Below, one piece after another: positions 5,567 through 15,504 of a stretch of DNA of 32,997 bases. Each line of letters begins with the position of its first letter. Position 1 is the first letter of the stretch. The DNA is from Comamonadaceae bacterium (GTDB taxonomy: Bacteria > Pseudomonadota > Gammaproteobacteria > Burkholderiales > Burkholderiaceae_C): the NCBI GenBank assembly GCA_947372865.1, contig CANBVJ010000038.1:1-32997 (forward strand), given 5' to 3'. Made by a program: the position numbers and the translations under genes. Under the pieces are notes generated by a model, which saw only the letters and a list, made by a program, of their open reading frames with translations, had not been told where the DNA came from and did not search any database.

Positions 5567-6964
5567 ATGTCCGCTGTGCCCGCTGAATTGATCGCCGCCC
5601 TGCGCGCTGCGGTGGGCGCGGCCCATGTGGCCACGGGCGAGGCGGTTGCCTTGCTCGATGTGGGCTGGAACCCGCACAACCTGGACGCTGGCATCGTGGT
5701 GTCCCCGGAAAGCACATCCGAGGTGGCCGCCGTGGTGCGGCTGTGCGCGCAGCACGGCGTGAGCCTGGTGCCGCAAGCCGGGCGCACCGGCTTGGTGGGC
5801 GGCAGCATGTCAAAGCCGGGCCAAATCGTGCTCTCGCTTTTGCGTCTGAACCAGATCGAGCCCATGGACCCGACCGAGCGCGTGGCGCTGGTGGGCGCAG
5901 GCTGCACGCTGCAGGCGCTGCAAGAGGCTGCCGCCGAGCACCAGCTCGAGCCCGGCATCGACCTGGCCGCGCGCGGATCGGCCACGCTGGGCGGCATGGT
6001 GTCCACCAACGCCGGGGGCGTGATGGCCTTTCGCAATGGCGTGATGCGCCACCGCGTGCTGGGTCTAGAGGCGGTTTTGCCCGACGGCACCGTGTTCCAG
6101 GACCTGACCCGGGTGGTCAAAAACTCGGCGGGTTACGACCTCAAGCACTTGTTCATTGGCGCCGAAGGTACCCTGGGCGTGGTCACGCGCGTGGTGGTCA
6201 AGCTGGATCCCATGCCGCAGGCAACGGCTACCGCCTTGTTTGGCCTGCCAACGGTCGAAGCCACGCTGGACGTGATTGGCATGGCCCTGCAAGCCAAAGC
6301 CGGCCATTTGCGCGCGGCCGAGGCGCTGTGGCAGCGCTTTATGCACCTGAACGCCCAGGCCCTGCAGTGGTCGCAAGAAGGCTTTGCGCTAGACCAGCCC
6401 CTGTTTTTGCTGCTCAAACTCGGGGGGGCGGACGAGGCGGCTTTGCAGGGGGCGTTTGAGGACTTGTTTGAAGCCACCCTGGCGCGCTACCCCAGCAGCA
6501 CCGGCATCATCGCCAGCTCGCAGCGCCAGGAAACCGAGCTGTGGCACCTGCGTGAAGACACCGACATCGTCTACCGCGCTTTCCCCGCAGCGCCTTCGTA
6601 CGACGTGTCGGTGCCACTGTCGCGCATTCCCGCGTATGCGGCGCAGGTGCAAGCCGAACTCGCTGCGCTGGACGCCAGCCTGCAGCCCTTCATCTTTGGC
6701 CACCTGGCCGACGGCAATCTGCACATCATCCTGAACCACACCGGGCCCTTGCCTGCGCAGCGTGCGCAAGAGGTCGAACACATCTTGTACCGCAATCTGC
6801 GCGCCTGGGGCGGCTCGTTTTCGGCCGAACACGGCGTGGGCTCCAAGCGCATCGGCGCCATGAACGACACCACCGATGGCGTCAAGCTGGCCGCCATGGC
6901 CCAGGTCAAGCGCCTGCTGGACCCGCAGGCTCTGATGAATCCGGGCAAGGTTTTTTTGGACTGA
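5567..6964 (+). CDS. FAD-linked D-2-hydroxyacid dehydrogenase (GlcD / D-lactate / D-2-hydroxyglutarate type)
   Basis: 465 aa, AAGGAA before the ATG and 11 bp after the aminotransferase stop. N-terminal PCMH-type FAD domain: PQAGRTGLVGG (69-79), GSATLGGMVSTNAGG (137-151) and NSAGYDLKHLFIGAEGTLG (186-204). The C-terminal substrate domain carries His379-x6-His386 (GHLADGNLH) and Glu421-His422 (SAEHGVGSKR), the metal-ligand pattern known from D-lactate and D-2-hydroxyglutarate dehydrogenases. It should oxidise a D-2-hydroxy acid to the 2-keto acid, passing electrons to a quinone, cytochrome or ETF. Next to a HisC-like aminotransferase, imidazolyl-lactate > imidazolepyruvate would be a consistent reaction, but the side-chain specificity is not readable from sequence. 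It converges with the M20 gene (22 bp between stops). Confidence 0.88.
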   Translation: MSAVPAELIAALRAAVGAAHVATGEAVALLDVGWNPHNLDAGIVVSPESTSEVAAVVRLCAQHGVSLVPQAGRTGLVGGSMSKPGQIVLSLLRLNQIEPMDPTERVALVGAGCTLQALQEAAAEHQLEPGIDLAARGSATLGGMVSTNAGGVMAFRNGVMRHRVLGLEAVLPDGTVFQDLTRVVKNSAGYDLKHLFIGAEGTLGVVTRVVVKLDPMPQATATALFGLPTVEATLDVIGMALQAKAGHLRAAEALWQRFMHLNAQALQWSQEGFALDQPLFLLLKLGGADEAALQGAFEDLFEATLARYPSSTGIIASSQRQETELWHLREDTDIVYRAFPAAPSYDVSVPLSRIPAYAAQVQAELAALDASLQPFIFGHLADGNLHIILNHTGPLPAQRAQEVEHILYRNLRAWGGSFSAEHGVGSKRIGAMNDTTDGVKLAAMAQVKRLLDPQALMNPGKVFLD

Positions 6965-6986
6965 CGCCGGGGGGCGAACGACGGCG

Positions 6987-8204
6987 TTACTGCGGGCTGG
7001 TCAGCGGCAGCGAGCGCTCCACCAAGGCCGCAAACAGCGCCGCGCCCAGGGGCAAGATGTCGTCGTTGAAGTCGTAGCGCGTGTTGTGCAAAAAGCAGCT
7101 GCCTTCGCCGCCTTGCCCGATGCGGATGTAGGCGCCGGGTTTGGCCTGCAGCATGAAGGAAAAATCCTCCGCGCCCATGCTCGGCGCCATGGCGCGCAGC
7201 ACCTGTGATTCGCCCACCAGCGTGGCTGCGACATCGGCGGCCAAGGCGGCCTCGGGCGCGCTGTTGAGGGTGGCTGGGTAGTTGCGAAAGTAGTCCACGC
7301 TGGCGCTGGCGCCAAAGGCCTGCGCAATGGATTGCACCAATGGGTTCAGGCGCTGTTCCATCAGGTTTTGCACTTCGCTGGAAAAACTGCGCACCGTGCC
7401 CACAATGCGCGCCTGGCGCGGTATCACGCTGTAGGCGTCCGGGTCGCCCGAGTGGATGGCGCACAGGCTCAGCACCGCATGGTCCATGGGGCTCACATTG
7501 CGCGACACCAGCGACTGCGCCGCGGTAATGATGTGGGCTGCCACCAGCACCGGGTCCACCGCCAAGTCGGGATGGCCGCCGTGGCCGCCCAGGCCGGTCA
7601 CCACAATTTCCACCCGGTCTGAGGCCGCCATCACTGGCCCGGTATTGACGTTGATGGTGCCCGGCGCCAGCGTGGGCCAGTTGTGCATGGCGTAGACCGC
7701 TTCCACCGGAAAGCGCTCAAACAGCCCGTCTTCGATCATCGACCGGGCGCCGGCAAAACCTTCTTCGCCAGGCTGGAAGATCAGCACCGCGTCACCCGCA
7801 AAGTTGCGGCTGGCTGCGAGGTAGCGCGCCGCGCCAATGAGCATGGCCATATGCCCGTCGTGGCCGCAGCCGTGCATCATGCCGGGCTGGGTGGATTTCC
7901 AGGCAAAGCTGTTTTCCTCATGCATGGGCAGGGCGTCCATGTCGGCGCGCAGGCCAATGGAGCGCCCGGTTTTGGCGCCATGGCCATGGATGACGGCCAC
8001 CACGCCGGTTTTGCCAATGCCCGTGTGCACTTCGTCCACGCCCACCAGGCGCAGCATCTCCACGATGCGGGCGCTGGTGCGCACTTCTTCAAATCCGATT
8101 TCGGGGTAGGTGTGCAACTCGCGCCGCAGTGCGGTCAGATCGCCCTGCCACTGCAGCAGGCGGCGGTAGGGTCCGCTCGAAAGAAGGCCAATTTCTGCAG
8201 ACAT
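6987..8204 (-). CDS. M20 family amidohydrolase (hippurate hydrolase / N-acyl-amino acid hydrolase type)
   Basis: 405 aa, full length for the M20D group. Two-metal hydrolase that cleaves the amide of N-acyl or aminoacyl conjugates. Visible ligands: Cys113 and His115 in MHGCGHDGHMA, the Glu147-Glu148 pair in QPGEEGFAGA, His174 in MHNWP and the late His in CFLHNTRYDFND. GLRADMDALPM and GAEDFSFML are family signatures. It is the last gene of the ABC transporter operon, 27 bp after the ATPase stop, so transport and hydrolysis are probably linked: an N-acylated or dipeptide-like amino acid is imported and trimmed in the cytoplasm. Location beside hut suggests histidine conjugates, but indole-acetyl or benzoyl amino acids are common M20D substrates too. 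Confidence 0.87.
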   Translation of the reverse strand: MSAEIGLLSSGPYRRLLQWQGDLTALRRELHTYPEIGFEEVRTSARIVEMLRLVGVDEVHTGIGKTGVVAVIHGHGAKTGRSIGLRADMDALPMHEENSFAWKSTQPGMMHGCGHDGHMAMLIGAARYLAASRNFAGDAVLIFQPGEEGFAGARSMIEDGLFERFPVEAVYAMHNWPTLAPGTINVNTGPVMAASDRVEIVVTGLGGHGGHPDLAVDPVLVAAHIITAAQSLVSRNVSPMDHAVLSLCAIHSGDPDAYSVIPRQARIVGTVRSFSSEVQNLMEQRLNPLVQSIAQAFGASASVDYFRNYPATLNSAPEAALAADVAATLVGESQVLRAMAPSMGAEDFSFMLQAKPGAYIRIGQGGEGSCFLHNTRYDFNDDILPLGAALFAALVERSLPLTSPQ

Positions 8205-8231
8205 CGCTTGCCAATCCCTTTGGTAAAAAAG

Positions 8232-9040
<809 letters not shown>

Positions 9041-9041
<1 letters not shown>

Positions 9042-9706
9042 CAGCGGGTCAATCTCAGTCGGGAAAAGCGGGCTTCGGCGGCGCGGCCCAGCGTGCCGCA
9101 AAGCTCCACCAGACCCCAATAAAAACAGGCCAGCAAAAACATGGCCTCGACAAATGCGTATTTTTCAGAGCCGATGGCGCTGATCTGGAAGGTGAGCTCG
9201 GGCACGGTAACCACCGACAGAACGGCGGTCTCCTTGAGCAGCACGATCATCATGTTGACGATGGGCGGCATGACCAGCGTGGTCATCTCGGGGATCAGGA
9301 TGCGCCGCACGATCTGGCCCTGGTCCAGGCCCAGGCACACGCCGGCTTCAATGTGCCCGGCGGGCACCGACTCGAACCCGGCGCGGAAAATCTCGCTGAA
9401 ATAGGCGCCGCCGTAGATGGCCAGTCCGATCAGGCCCGCAGGCACCGGGTCAAGCACCAGCCCGATAAACGGGCCGCCGTAATACAACAAGAAAAGCTGA
9501 ATCAAAAAAGGCGTGCCCCGGATGATTTCCACATAGGCCCGCAGCGCTGCGTCCAGCGTGCGCGGTCCGTAACGCCGGCCAAAGGCGACAAAAAACCCCA
9601 GCACAATGGCAACCAAGGTGGCACCCAGCCAGACCGACAAGGTCACGCCTGTGGCCCGCAGCAGCGTGGGGCCCAGCGCGTAAATCAGATTGATGTCGAA
9701 GGTCAT
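9041..9706 (-). CDS. Polar amino acid ABC transporter permease (HisM/GlnP family), first of two
   Basis: 221 aa integral membrane protein with about five predicted helices and an N-terminal GATLVAIVLGFFVAFGRR segment. The EAA loop that docks on the ATPase is recognisable in AGVCLGLDQGQIVRRILIPEM. EIIRGTPFLIQLFLLYYG is the characteristic motif of the His/Glu/Gln/Arg/opine 3-TM subfamily. Its start overlaps the stop of the partner permease (ATGA) and its stop overlaps the ATPase start. The two permeases should form a heterodimeric channel. Confidence 0.9.
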
Positions 9707-10347
9707 GCCTTGATGCCCCAGCGAAAGGAGTTTTCCGCTTTCTTGAAGCCCAGGGCCACCACGCCGTTGATGACCAGGTAAATAAAGGCCGCCGCCGCGA
9801 ACAGGGGCAGCGGAATAAAGGTGCTGGCAGAGAGGTCTTGCGCCATGCGCGTGAGCTCTACCACGCCCACCACGGATACTAGTGACGAGGCTTTGAGGAT
9901 CATGATCGACTCATTGGCCAGCGCGGGCAGCGTCATGCGCAGCGCAATGGGCGCGCGGATGCGCCAGAACTGCTGAAAAGGGCTCAGGCCCAGCATGTCG
10001 GCGGCTTCTAGCAAACCCGCGGGCACGCTGGAAAACCCGCCGCGCAGGTTTTCTGCCTGGTAGGCGGCGGTGCACAGCGACAGGCCCACAATGGCGGCCA
10101 CCATGCTCGGCACGTTCAGGCCCAGCATCGGCAACAGGTTGTAAATCAGGAGCAGCTGCACCAAAAGCGGCGAGCCACGGAAAAAGCTGACAAAAATGCG
10201 CCCGGCCAGCGCCAGACTGCGGGAGCTTGACAACATGGCAGCAGAAACCACCGTGCCCAGCAACAAGCCGAGCACGATGGAAATCACGCTGATGAAAACG
10301 GTCCAGCCACAGGCTTGCACCAAAAGCAAAAAGAGCTGGGCCGTCAT
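9703..10347 (-). CDS. Polar amino acid ABC transporter permease, second of two
   Basis: 214 aa from the ATG at 10347 (MTAQLFLLLVQACG), 10 bp after the binding-protein stop. The in-frame extension to 10395 would overlap the binding-protein gene and was not used. It has the subfamily motif FVSFFRGSPLLVQLLLIYN and an EAA loop in AADMLGLSPFQQFWRIRAPIA. Predicted to pair with the 9041-9706 permease in an importer for a histidine-like or other polar amino acid. Confidence 0.88.
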   Translation of the reverse strand: MTAQLFLLLVQACGWTVFISVISIVLGLLLGTVVSAAMLSSSRSLALAGRIFVSFFRGSPLLVQLLLIYNLLPMLGLNVPSMVAAIVGLSLCTAAYQAENLRGGFSSVPAGLLEAADMLGLSPFQQFWRIRAPIALRMTLPALANESIMILKASSLVSVVGVVELTRMAQDLSASTFIPLPLFAAAAFIYLVINGVVALGFKKAENSFRWGIKA

Positions 10348-10357
10348 CGCCGTCTGA

Positions 10358-11191
10358 TTACAGGTTCGGGGTGATGACCATGTCAGGCGTGTCAAACGCT
10401 TGACCGAACCACTTCTTCTGCATGGCGGCCATGCGGCCGTCGCCCTTGATCTTCAGCATGGTGGCTTGCACCGCGTCCATCAGCTTGGCGTAGTCCGCAT
10501 CCTTGCGGCCCACAAAAGCCGAATAGGCCTTCACGCCGAACGGGGGCAGCACCACTTCAAAAGTGTCTGGGCGCTGCTGGGCCACGAAAGCAATGTTGGT
10601 CAGCGAGTTGCACACCGCAGCAATGCGGCCAGCGGCCAGATCGGCGTAGGCTTCGTTGTTGCCGGGGTATTCACGCACATCGACCTTGGTGGCCAGCGTC
10701 TCGGAATAGGCCTTGATTTGGGTCAGTTGCGCGGATGCTTTGCCAACGCCAACCGCCTTGCCGCCCACGTCGGATGCCTTCATCACCGAGCTGTCGCCCT
10801 TGCGCTTGAGCAGGGCCACGGTGGAGTCAGCAATCGGGGGGGTGAAGCGGTAGCGCAGCATGCGCTCTTTGGTCACGGTGGCGGGGCCGGCGACGATGTC
10901 AAACTTGCCCGACTCCAGGCCGGGGAAAACGCCTTCCCATGGCAGCAACACCCATTCCAGCTTGACGCCCATTTCCTTGGCGATTTCTTTGTACATGTCC
11001 ACGTTAAAGCCGACGTGTTCGCCTTTGTCGATGAAGTCAAACGGTGCGAAAGCGGTCTCGGTTCCGACCTTGAGCACGCCCGCCTTTTTGACGCGCTCCA
11101 GCGCGTCCTGGCCGCTTTGGGCAAAGGCGCTAACGGCAGCAAGTGCGATCACGGCGGTGGCCATCGATTTCAGGAAAATTCGTTTAGACAT
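10358..11191 (-). CDS. Periplasmic substrate-binding protein of amino acid ABC transporter (SBP_bac_3)
   Basis: 277 aa. Signal peptide of about 24 residues (KR near the start, hydrophobic 10-22, AFA then Gln25). The mature part starts like family 3 solute-binding proteins: GVLKVGTETAFAPFDFID, then GFNVDMYKEIAKEMG. GAGG of the ribosome binding site lies 7 bp before the ATG. It is the first gene of the binding protein / permease / permease / ATPase / M20 operon. Ligand specificity is not readable. Its position directly behind hutUH on the same strand and the absence of a HutT permease argue for histidine or a histidine-containing compound, which is inference. No hut-type operator was found in the 227 bp before it. 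Confidence 0.9.
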   Translation of the reverse strand: MSKRIFLKSMATAVIALAAVSAFAQSGQDALERVKKAGVLKVGTETAFAPFDFIDKGEHVGFNVDMYKEIAKEMGVKLEWVLLPWEGVFPGLESGKFDIVAGPATVTKERMLRYRFTPPIADSTVALLKRKGDSSVMKASDVGGKAVGVGKASAQLTQIKAYSETLATKVDVREYPGNNEAYADLAAGRIAAVCNSLTNIAFVAQQRPDTFEVVLPPFGVKAYSAFVGRKDADYAKLMDAVQATMLKIKGDGRMAAMQKKWFGQAFDTPDMVITPNL

Positions 11192-11418
11192 AAGTACCTC
11201 GGTTGGGTTGAAAAAATGATCCGTCCGCTAGGCCTTCTAAGGGCCAATGCGTCCTGTTTTCTTACACATAGTAAAGCATTGCTGGGGTCCTACCTTTTGG
11301 GTAGTTACCCTCGCAACGACTGCTCCAGCGGATGGATATCCTGCGCAATTTTGGCCCGAACCGCATGCTGCGTCCGGTAAAAAACAAAGTACAAATCCCA
11401 TTGCTTGCAAAGCCGGTT
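11192..11418 (-). other. Leader/intergenic region between hutH and the ABC transporter operon
   Basis: Non-coding on inspection. It holds two mutually exclusive small hairpins (CTACC/GGTAG at 11290-11304 and GGGTA/TACCC at 11299-11310) and an imperfect dyad around 11261-11277. No GT-N-TA-N-AC operator is present. The transporter operon probably has its own promoter here, but no convincing -35/-10 pair was seen. Confidence 0.35.
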
Positions 11419-11424
11419 TCAAGC
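11403..11424 (-). terminator. Weak hairpin at the hutH stop codon
   Basis: On the minus strand GCTTGAAA pairs with TTTGCAAGC with one bulged G and a 5-nt loop. The hutH stop codon is inside the stem. A T6 tract follows only about 20 nt later, so termination here would be weak at best. Confidence 0.25.
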
Positions 11425-12978
11425 CGCAATCCACAGGGCTGGCAGCGCTGGCAAAGTACGCAATATCCGGGCCAAGGCGCCGCTTTCCACCAACGCGGTG
11501 GCGTGCGCAATGTCGGGCGCCAGATAGCGGTCTTGTTCCATCTTGGGAATGTGCGTGCGCAGCAGTGCGTGCACCGCTTCGAGCGCCTGCGAGCTGTGCA
11601 GGGGCCGCAGGAAATCAATGCCCTGGGCGGCGGCCAGCAGCTCAATGCCCAGGATGTGCGCAGTGTTGCTCACCATGGCTTGCAGGCGCCGCGCGGCAAA
11701 GGTGGCCATGGACACATGGTCTTCCTGGTTGGCGCTGGTGGGCAGGCTGTCCACGCTGGCCGGGTGCGCCAGCGATTTGTTCTCGGAGGCCAGGGCGGCG
11801 GCCGTGACGTGCGCAATCATGAAGCCGCTGTTAAGGCCCGCGTCGTCCGTCAAAAACGGCGGCAGGCGCGACACGCTGCTGTCAATCAGCATGGCGATGC
11901 GCCGCTCGGCAATCGCGCCCACTTCGGCAATGGCCAGCGCCATGCCGTCGGCGGCCAGTGCCACTGGCTCGGCGTGGAAGTTGCCGCCCGAAAGCATGGC
12001 CTGGTCTTCGGCAAACACCAGCGGGTTGTCGGTCACCGCATTGGCTTCGATCAGCAGCACCCGGGCGGCGTGGCGCAACTGGTCCAGACAGGCACCCACC
12101 ACTTGCGGCTGGCAGCGCAGGCAATACGGGTCTTGCACCCGGTCGTCCCCATGCAGGTGCGAGTTGCGGATCTCGCTGCCCGAAAGCAGTGCACGGTAAA
12201 CCTGGGCTACGTCAATCTGGCCGGGCTGGCCGCGCAGCAGGTGGATGCGCGGATCAAACGGGCCGTCGCTGCCGCGCGCGGCGTCAATCGTCAGCGCGCC
12301 GATGACCAGTGCGGCTTCTAACACCGGCTCAAAAATCAGCAGGCCGTGCAGGGCCAGCGCGGTTGAAGTCTGGGTGCCGTTGATCAGCGCCAATCCTTCT
12401 TTGGGCCCGAGCGTGAGCGGCGCAATGCCTGCGGCCTGCAAGGCAGGCAGCGCGGGCACGGCGGCGCCGTCCACCAGCATGAAGCCTTCGCCCATCAAGG
12501 CCAGCGTCATGTGCGCCAGTGGTGCGAGGTCGCCCGACGCGCCGACCGAACCTTTGGATGGCACCCAGGGCACCAGTCCCGCGTTGTAAACGGCCAAGAG
12601 CGTGTCCACCACCACTTCGCGTACGCCGCTGTAGCCGCGCGCCAGACTGGCCGCCTTGAGCGCCATCATCAGGCGCATCACGGCGGGCTGCAGCGGCTCT
12701 CCCACGCCCACGCAGTGCGAGCGGATCAGGTTGAGTTGCAGCGTGGCGAGTTGCGACTTGCTGATGCGCTGGTTGGCCAGTTTGCCAAAGCCGGTGTTCA
12801 CGCCATAGACCGGCGCGTCGCCGTCGGCGGCGTTTTGCACCACCTGCTGGCTGGCGCGAATGCCGGCGCGGCTGGCCTCTTGCAGTTGCAGGGGCACCCC
12901 GTCAGCATGGATGGCCATAAGCTGTTCCAGCGTCAGGTGGCCGGGCGTGATGGTGATGGCGGTGGTGGGAGTGCGCAT
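11419..12978 (-). CDS. hutH: Histidine ammonia-lyase
   Basis: 519 aa. Converts L-histidine to urocanate plus ammonia in the cytoplasm, the first step of the Hut pathway. The Ala147-Ser148-Gly149 triad ([15 protein letters not shown]) cyclises to the MIO electrophile. YGVNTGFG near residue 58 supplies the catalytic Tyr loop, and [10 protein letters not shown] is the usual C-terminal active-site motif. The start is one base after the hutU stop, so hutU-hutH are translationally coupled. It follows hutU in an operon whose promoter region contains the HutC operator. Phenylalanine or tyrosine ammonia-lyase is unlikely given the hut context. Confidence 0.96.
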   Translation of the reverse strand: MRTPTTAITITPGHLTLEQLMAIHADGVPLQLQEASRAGIRASQQVVQNAADGDAPVYGVNTGFGKLANQRISKSQLATLQLNLIRSHCVGVGEPLQPAVMRLMMALKAASLARGYSGVREVVVDTLLAVYNAGLVPWVPSKGSVGASGDLAPLAHMTLALMGEGFMLVDGAAVPALPALQAAGIAPLTLGPKEGLALINGTQTSTALALHGLLIFEPVLEAALVIGALTIDAARGSDGPFDPRIHLLRGQPGQIDVAQVYRALLSGSEIRNSHLHGDDRVQDPYCLRCQPQVVGACLDQLRHAARVLLIEANAVTDNPLVFAEDQAMLSGGNFHAEPVALAADGMALAIAEVGAIAERRIAMLIDSSVSRLPPFLTDDAGLNSGFMIAHVTAAALASENKSLAHPASVDSLPTSANQEDHVSMATFAARRLQAMVSNTAHILGIELLAAAQGIDFLRPLHSSQALEAVHALLRTHIPKMEQDRYLAPDIAHATALVESGALARILRTLPALPALWIAA

Positions 12979-12979
12979 G

Positions 12980-14689
12980 TCAGGCAGCTTTCATGGGCAG
13001 GTTCAGGCCCTGTTCGCGGGCGCATTGTTCGGCAATTTCGTAGCCCGCGTCGGCGTGGCGCATGACGCCGGTGGCCGGGTCGTTCCAGAGCACGCGCTCC
13101 AAGCGTTCGGCTGCCTCGGGCGTGCCGTCGGCCACGATTACCACGCCGCTGTGCTGGCTGTAGCCCATGCCCACGCCGCCGCCATGGTGCAGGCTGACCC
13201 AGGTCGCGCCGCTGGCGGTGTTGAGTAATGCGTTGAGCAGTGGCCAGTCGGACACGGCGTCCGAGCCGTCTTGCATGGCCTCGGTCTCGCGGTTGGGGGA
13301 CGCCACCGAGCCACTGTCGAGGTGGTCGCGGCCAATGACGATGGGGCCTTTGAGTTCGCCGCTCTTGACCATCTCGTTGAACGCGAGTCCGGCCAAATGC
13401 CGCTCGCCCAGGCCGATCCAGCAAATGCGCGCGGGCAGGCCCTGGAACGCAATGCGCTCTTGGGCCATATCCAGCCAGCGCAGCAGGCCGGCGTTGTGGG
13501 GAAAGAGTTCTTTCATCTTGGCGTCGGTCTTGCGGATGTCCTCGGGGTCGCCGCTCAGGGCCACCCAGCGGAAGGGGCCAATGCCCTTGCAAAACAGGGG
13601 CCGCACATAGGCGGGCACAAAGCCGGGGTAGTCAAAGGCGTTGGCCACGCCGTAGTCCTTGGCCACCTGGCGCAGGTTGTTGCCGTAGTCCACCGTGGGA
13701 ATGCCCATGGCGTGGAAATCGAGCAGCGCCTGCACGTGTACCGCGCAGGATTCGCCTGCAGCTTGCGTGAGCGCGGCGTGTTGCGAGGGGTCTTTTTGCG
13801 CGGCGCGCCATTGCGCCACGCTCCAGCCGCTGGGCAGGTAGCCGTTGATGATGTCGTGCGCCGAGGTTTGGTCGGTCACGATGTCCGGGCGCAGGCCGCC
13901 GGCTTTGGCGCGGCGCACCAGCTCGGGCAGCAGGTCGGCGGCATTGCCGCACAGGCCAATCGACACGGCTTCTTTGCGCGCCGTGTGGTGGGCGATGAGT
14001 TCGAGCGCCTCGTCCACGGTGGCGGCCTGTTTGTCCAGGTAGCGGGTGCGCAGGCGAAAGTCGATGCTGCTTTGCTGGCATTCGATGTTGAGCGAACAGG
14101 CCCCGGCAAAGGTGGCGGCCAGCGGTTGGGCGCCGCCCATGCCGCCCAGGCCCGCAGTCAGCACCCAGCGCCCGCTCAGGTCGCCGTTGTAATGCTGGCG
14201 TCCGGCTTCGACAAAGGTTTCGTAGGTGCCTTGCACAATGCCTTGCGAGCCGATATAGATCCAGCTACCGGCCGTCATTTGCCCGTACATCATCAGCCCG
14301 GCGCGGTCGAGTTCGTTGAAGTGGTCCCAGGTCGCCCACTTGGGCACGAGGTTGGAGTTGGCAATCAGCACGCGGGGGGCGTCGGTATGGGTGCGAAACA
14401 CGCCCACCGGTTTGCCGCTTTGCACCAAGAGGGTTTCGTTGGGTTTGAGTTTGCGCAGGCTGTCCATGATCCCGTCAAAGCAGGCCCAATTGCGCGCCGC
14501 CTTGCCAATGCCGCCGTAGACCACAAGTTCGTCCGGGTTTTCGGCCACCTCGGGGTCCAGGTTGTTTTGCAGCATGCGGTAGGCCGCTTCAATTTGCCAG
14601 TTGGCGCAGGTCAACTCAGGGCCGCGTGGCGCGCGCACCGGGCGGGCTTTGGAAGCGGCAAAAGGGGAGGGGGTGGAGGTGGCTGGCAT
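12980..14689 (-). CDS. hutU: Urocanate hydratase (urocanase)
   Basis: 569 aa. Hydrates urocanate to 4-imidazolone-5-propionate using tightly bound NAD+ as an electrophile. The NAD-binding glycine loop is [19 protein letters not shown], with [12 protein letters not shown] before it and the conserved [13 protein letters not shown] and [15 protein letters not shown] segments in the C-terminal half. Length is slightly above the usual 555-560 because of a poorly conserved Ser/Pro/Ala-rich N-terminal tail. First gene of the minus-strand hutU-hutH operon, divergent from hutC. The 104-bp gap between them contains the operator at 14740-14755. Confidence 0.96.
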   Translation of the reverse strand: MPATSTPSPFAASKARPVRAPRGPELTCANWQIEAAYRMLQNNLDPEVAENPDELVVYGGIGKAARNWACFDGIMDSLRKLKPNETLLVQSGKPVGVFRTHTDAPRVLIANSNLVPKWATWDHFNELDRAGLMMYGQMTAGSWIYIGSQGIVQGTYETFVEAGRQHYNGDLSGRWVLTAGLGGMGGAQPLAATFAGACSLNIECQQSSIDFRLRTRYLDKQAATVDEALELIAHHTARKEAVSIGLCGNAADLLPELVRRAKAGGLRPDIVTDQTSAHDIINGYLPSGWSVAQWRAAQKDPSQHAALTQAAGESCAVHVQALLDFHAMGIPTVDYGNNLRQVAKDYGVANAFDYPGFVPAYVRPLFCKGIGPFRWVALSGDPEDIRKTDAKMKELFPHNAGLLRWLDMAQERIAFQGLPARICWIGLGERHLAGLAFNEMVKSGELKGPIVIGRDHLDSGSVASPNRETEAMQDGSDAVSDWPLLNALLNTASGATWVSLHHGGGVGMGYSQHSGVVIVADGTPEAAERLERVLWNDPATGVMRHADAGYEIAEQCAREQGLNLPMKAA

Positions 14690-14739
14690 GGTGATTGGGC
14701 TGAAAGAAGTAGGCGGTTAAGGGTTTGTATGGAGAGTGT

Positions 14740-14755
14740 AGTTGTCTATACAACT
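14740..14755. promoter_or_regulatory. Probable HutC operator between hutU and hutC
   Basis: AGTTGTCTATACAACT has perfect 6-bp arms AGTTGT/ACAACT around CTAT and contains GT-C-TA-T-AC, the HutC-subfamily core. It sits in the divergent hutU/hutC promoter region, where a urocanate-responsive repressor would control both directions. It is 15/16 identical to the site at 3326-3341. Confidence 0.8.
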
Positions 14756-14757
14756 TC

Positions 14758-14763
14758 TATAAT
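14758..14763 (+). promoter_or_regulatory. Consensus -10 box of the hutC operon promoter
   Basis: TATAAT lies 2 bp downstream of the operator and 30 bp before the hutC ATG. The matching -35 is weak, with the operator occupying the spacer. Autorepression of hutC is therefore likely. Confidence 0.5.
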
Positions 14764-14793
14764 AGCGGGAAAACCCTGAGCCGAAAATAAACC

Positions 14794-15504
14794 ATGCCCA
14801 CTAGCCACTTACCCGCCTTTGAACAGGTCAAAACCTTCGTCAAAGCGCAAATCACCAGCGGCGTTTGGCAGGCTGGCGACACTGTGCCCAGCGAGTCGGC
14901 TTTGCAGCAGCAATTTGGCGTGAGCCGCATGACGGTCAACCGCGCGGTCAAAGAGCTTGCCGCCGAAGGCCTGGTGACCCGGCTGCGCGGCTCGGGCACG
15001 GTGGTGGCGCAGTGGCACCGCATTTCCAGCATGCTTGCAGTGCGCGACATCCATGAAGAAGTGCTTGAACGCGGCCACGTCCACAGCACCCGCGTGCTGC
15101 GCCTGGAAGTGGTGGTGGCCGACGCCGCGCTGGTGGAGGCGCTGGGCGTGCGGCTGGGGGCGCCGGTGTTCCATTCGGTGATGGTCCATATGGAAGACGA
15201 CGTGGCCATTCAGCTCGAAGACCGCCACGTCAATCCGGCCGTTGCGCCCGACTACCTGACCGTCAATTTTCAAGCCACCACGCCCACCCAGTACCTGTTT
15301 GCCTGCGCGCCGCTGACCGAGGCGCGCTACTCGATTGAGGCCGCGTTGCCCAGCGCCTCTGAGGCCAAAAGCCTGGGCATTGGCCGCAACGAACCCTGTT
15401 TGGTCATTACCCGCTGCACCGTCAGCGGCGCCCACGTGGCCAGCCAGGCGCGACTGGTCTACCCCGGCATGCGTTACAGCCTGCGCGGCAACTTTCAACT
15501 ATGA
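14794..15504 (+). CDS. hutC: HutC, GntR-family repressor of histidine utilisation
   Basis: 236 aa. The N-terminal winged helix-turn-helix spans roughly residues 8-75 (ITSGVWQAGDTVPSE, then FGVSRMTVNRAVKELAAEG and RLRGSGTVVA). The C-terminal UTRA ligand-binding domain follows from about residue 95, ending in ITRCTVSGAHVASQARLVYPG. Known HutC proteins release DNA when they bind urocanate. It is divergent from hutU with the operator between them, and first in the hutCDIGF operon; its stop overlaps hutD (ATGA). The near-identical operator 11 kb away suggests it also controls the phyH/Rieske cluster. Confidence 0.94.
   Translation: MPTSHLPAFEQVKTFVKAQITSGVWQAGDTVPSESALQQQFGVSRMTVNRAVKELAAEGLVTRLRGSGTVVAQWHRISSMLAVRDIHEEVLERGHVHSTRVLRLEVVVADAALVEALGVRLGAPVFHSVMVHMEDDVAIQLEDRHVNPAVAPDYLTVNFQATTPTQYLFACAPLTEARYSIEAALPSASEAKSLGIGRNEPCLVITRCTVSGAHVASQARLVYPGMRYSLRGNFQL

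Noticed and set aside
6964..6987. ACGCCG/CGGCGT hairpin between the convergent dehydrogenase and M20 genes as a terminator
   Set aside because: Only 6 bp of stem with a 12-nt loop and no T-run on the correct side of either gene.
11261..11277. Possible third HutC site before the ABC binding-protein gene
   Set aside because: The dyad around CTTACACATAGTAAAG lacks the GT-N-TA-N-AC core and does not resemble AGTTGTCTA[GT]ACAACT. I could not support a hut operator here.
13271..14779. 502-codon open frame antisense to hutU
   Set aside because: It is a by-product of GC-rich third positions opposite a fully recognisable urocanase; its translation resembles no family.
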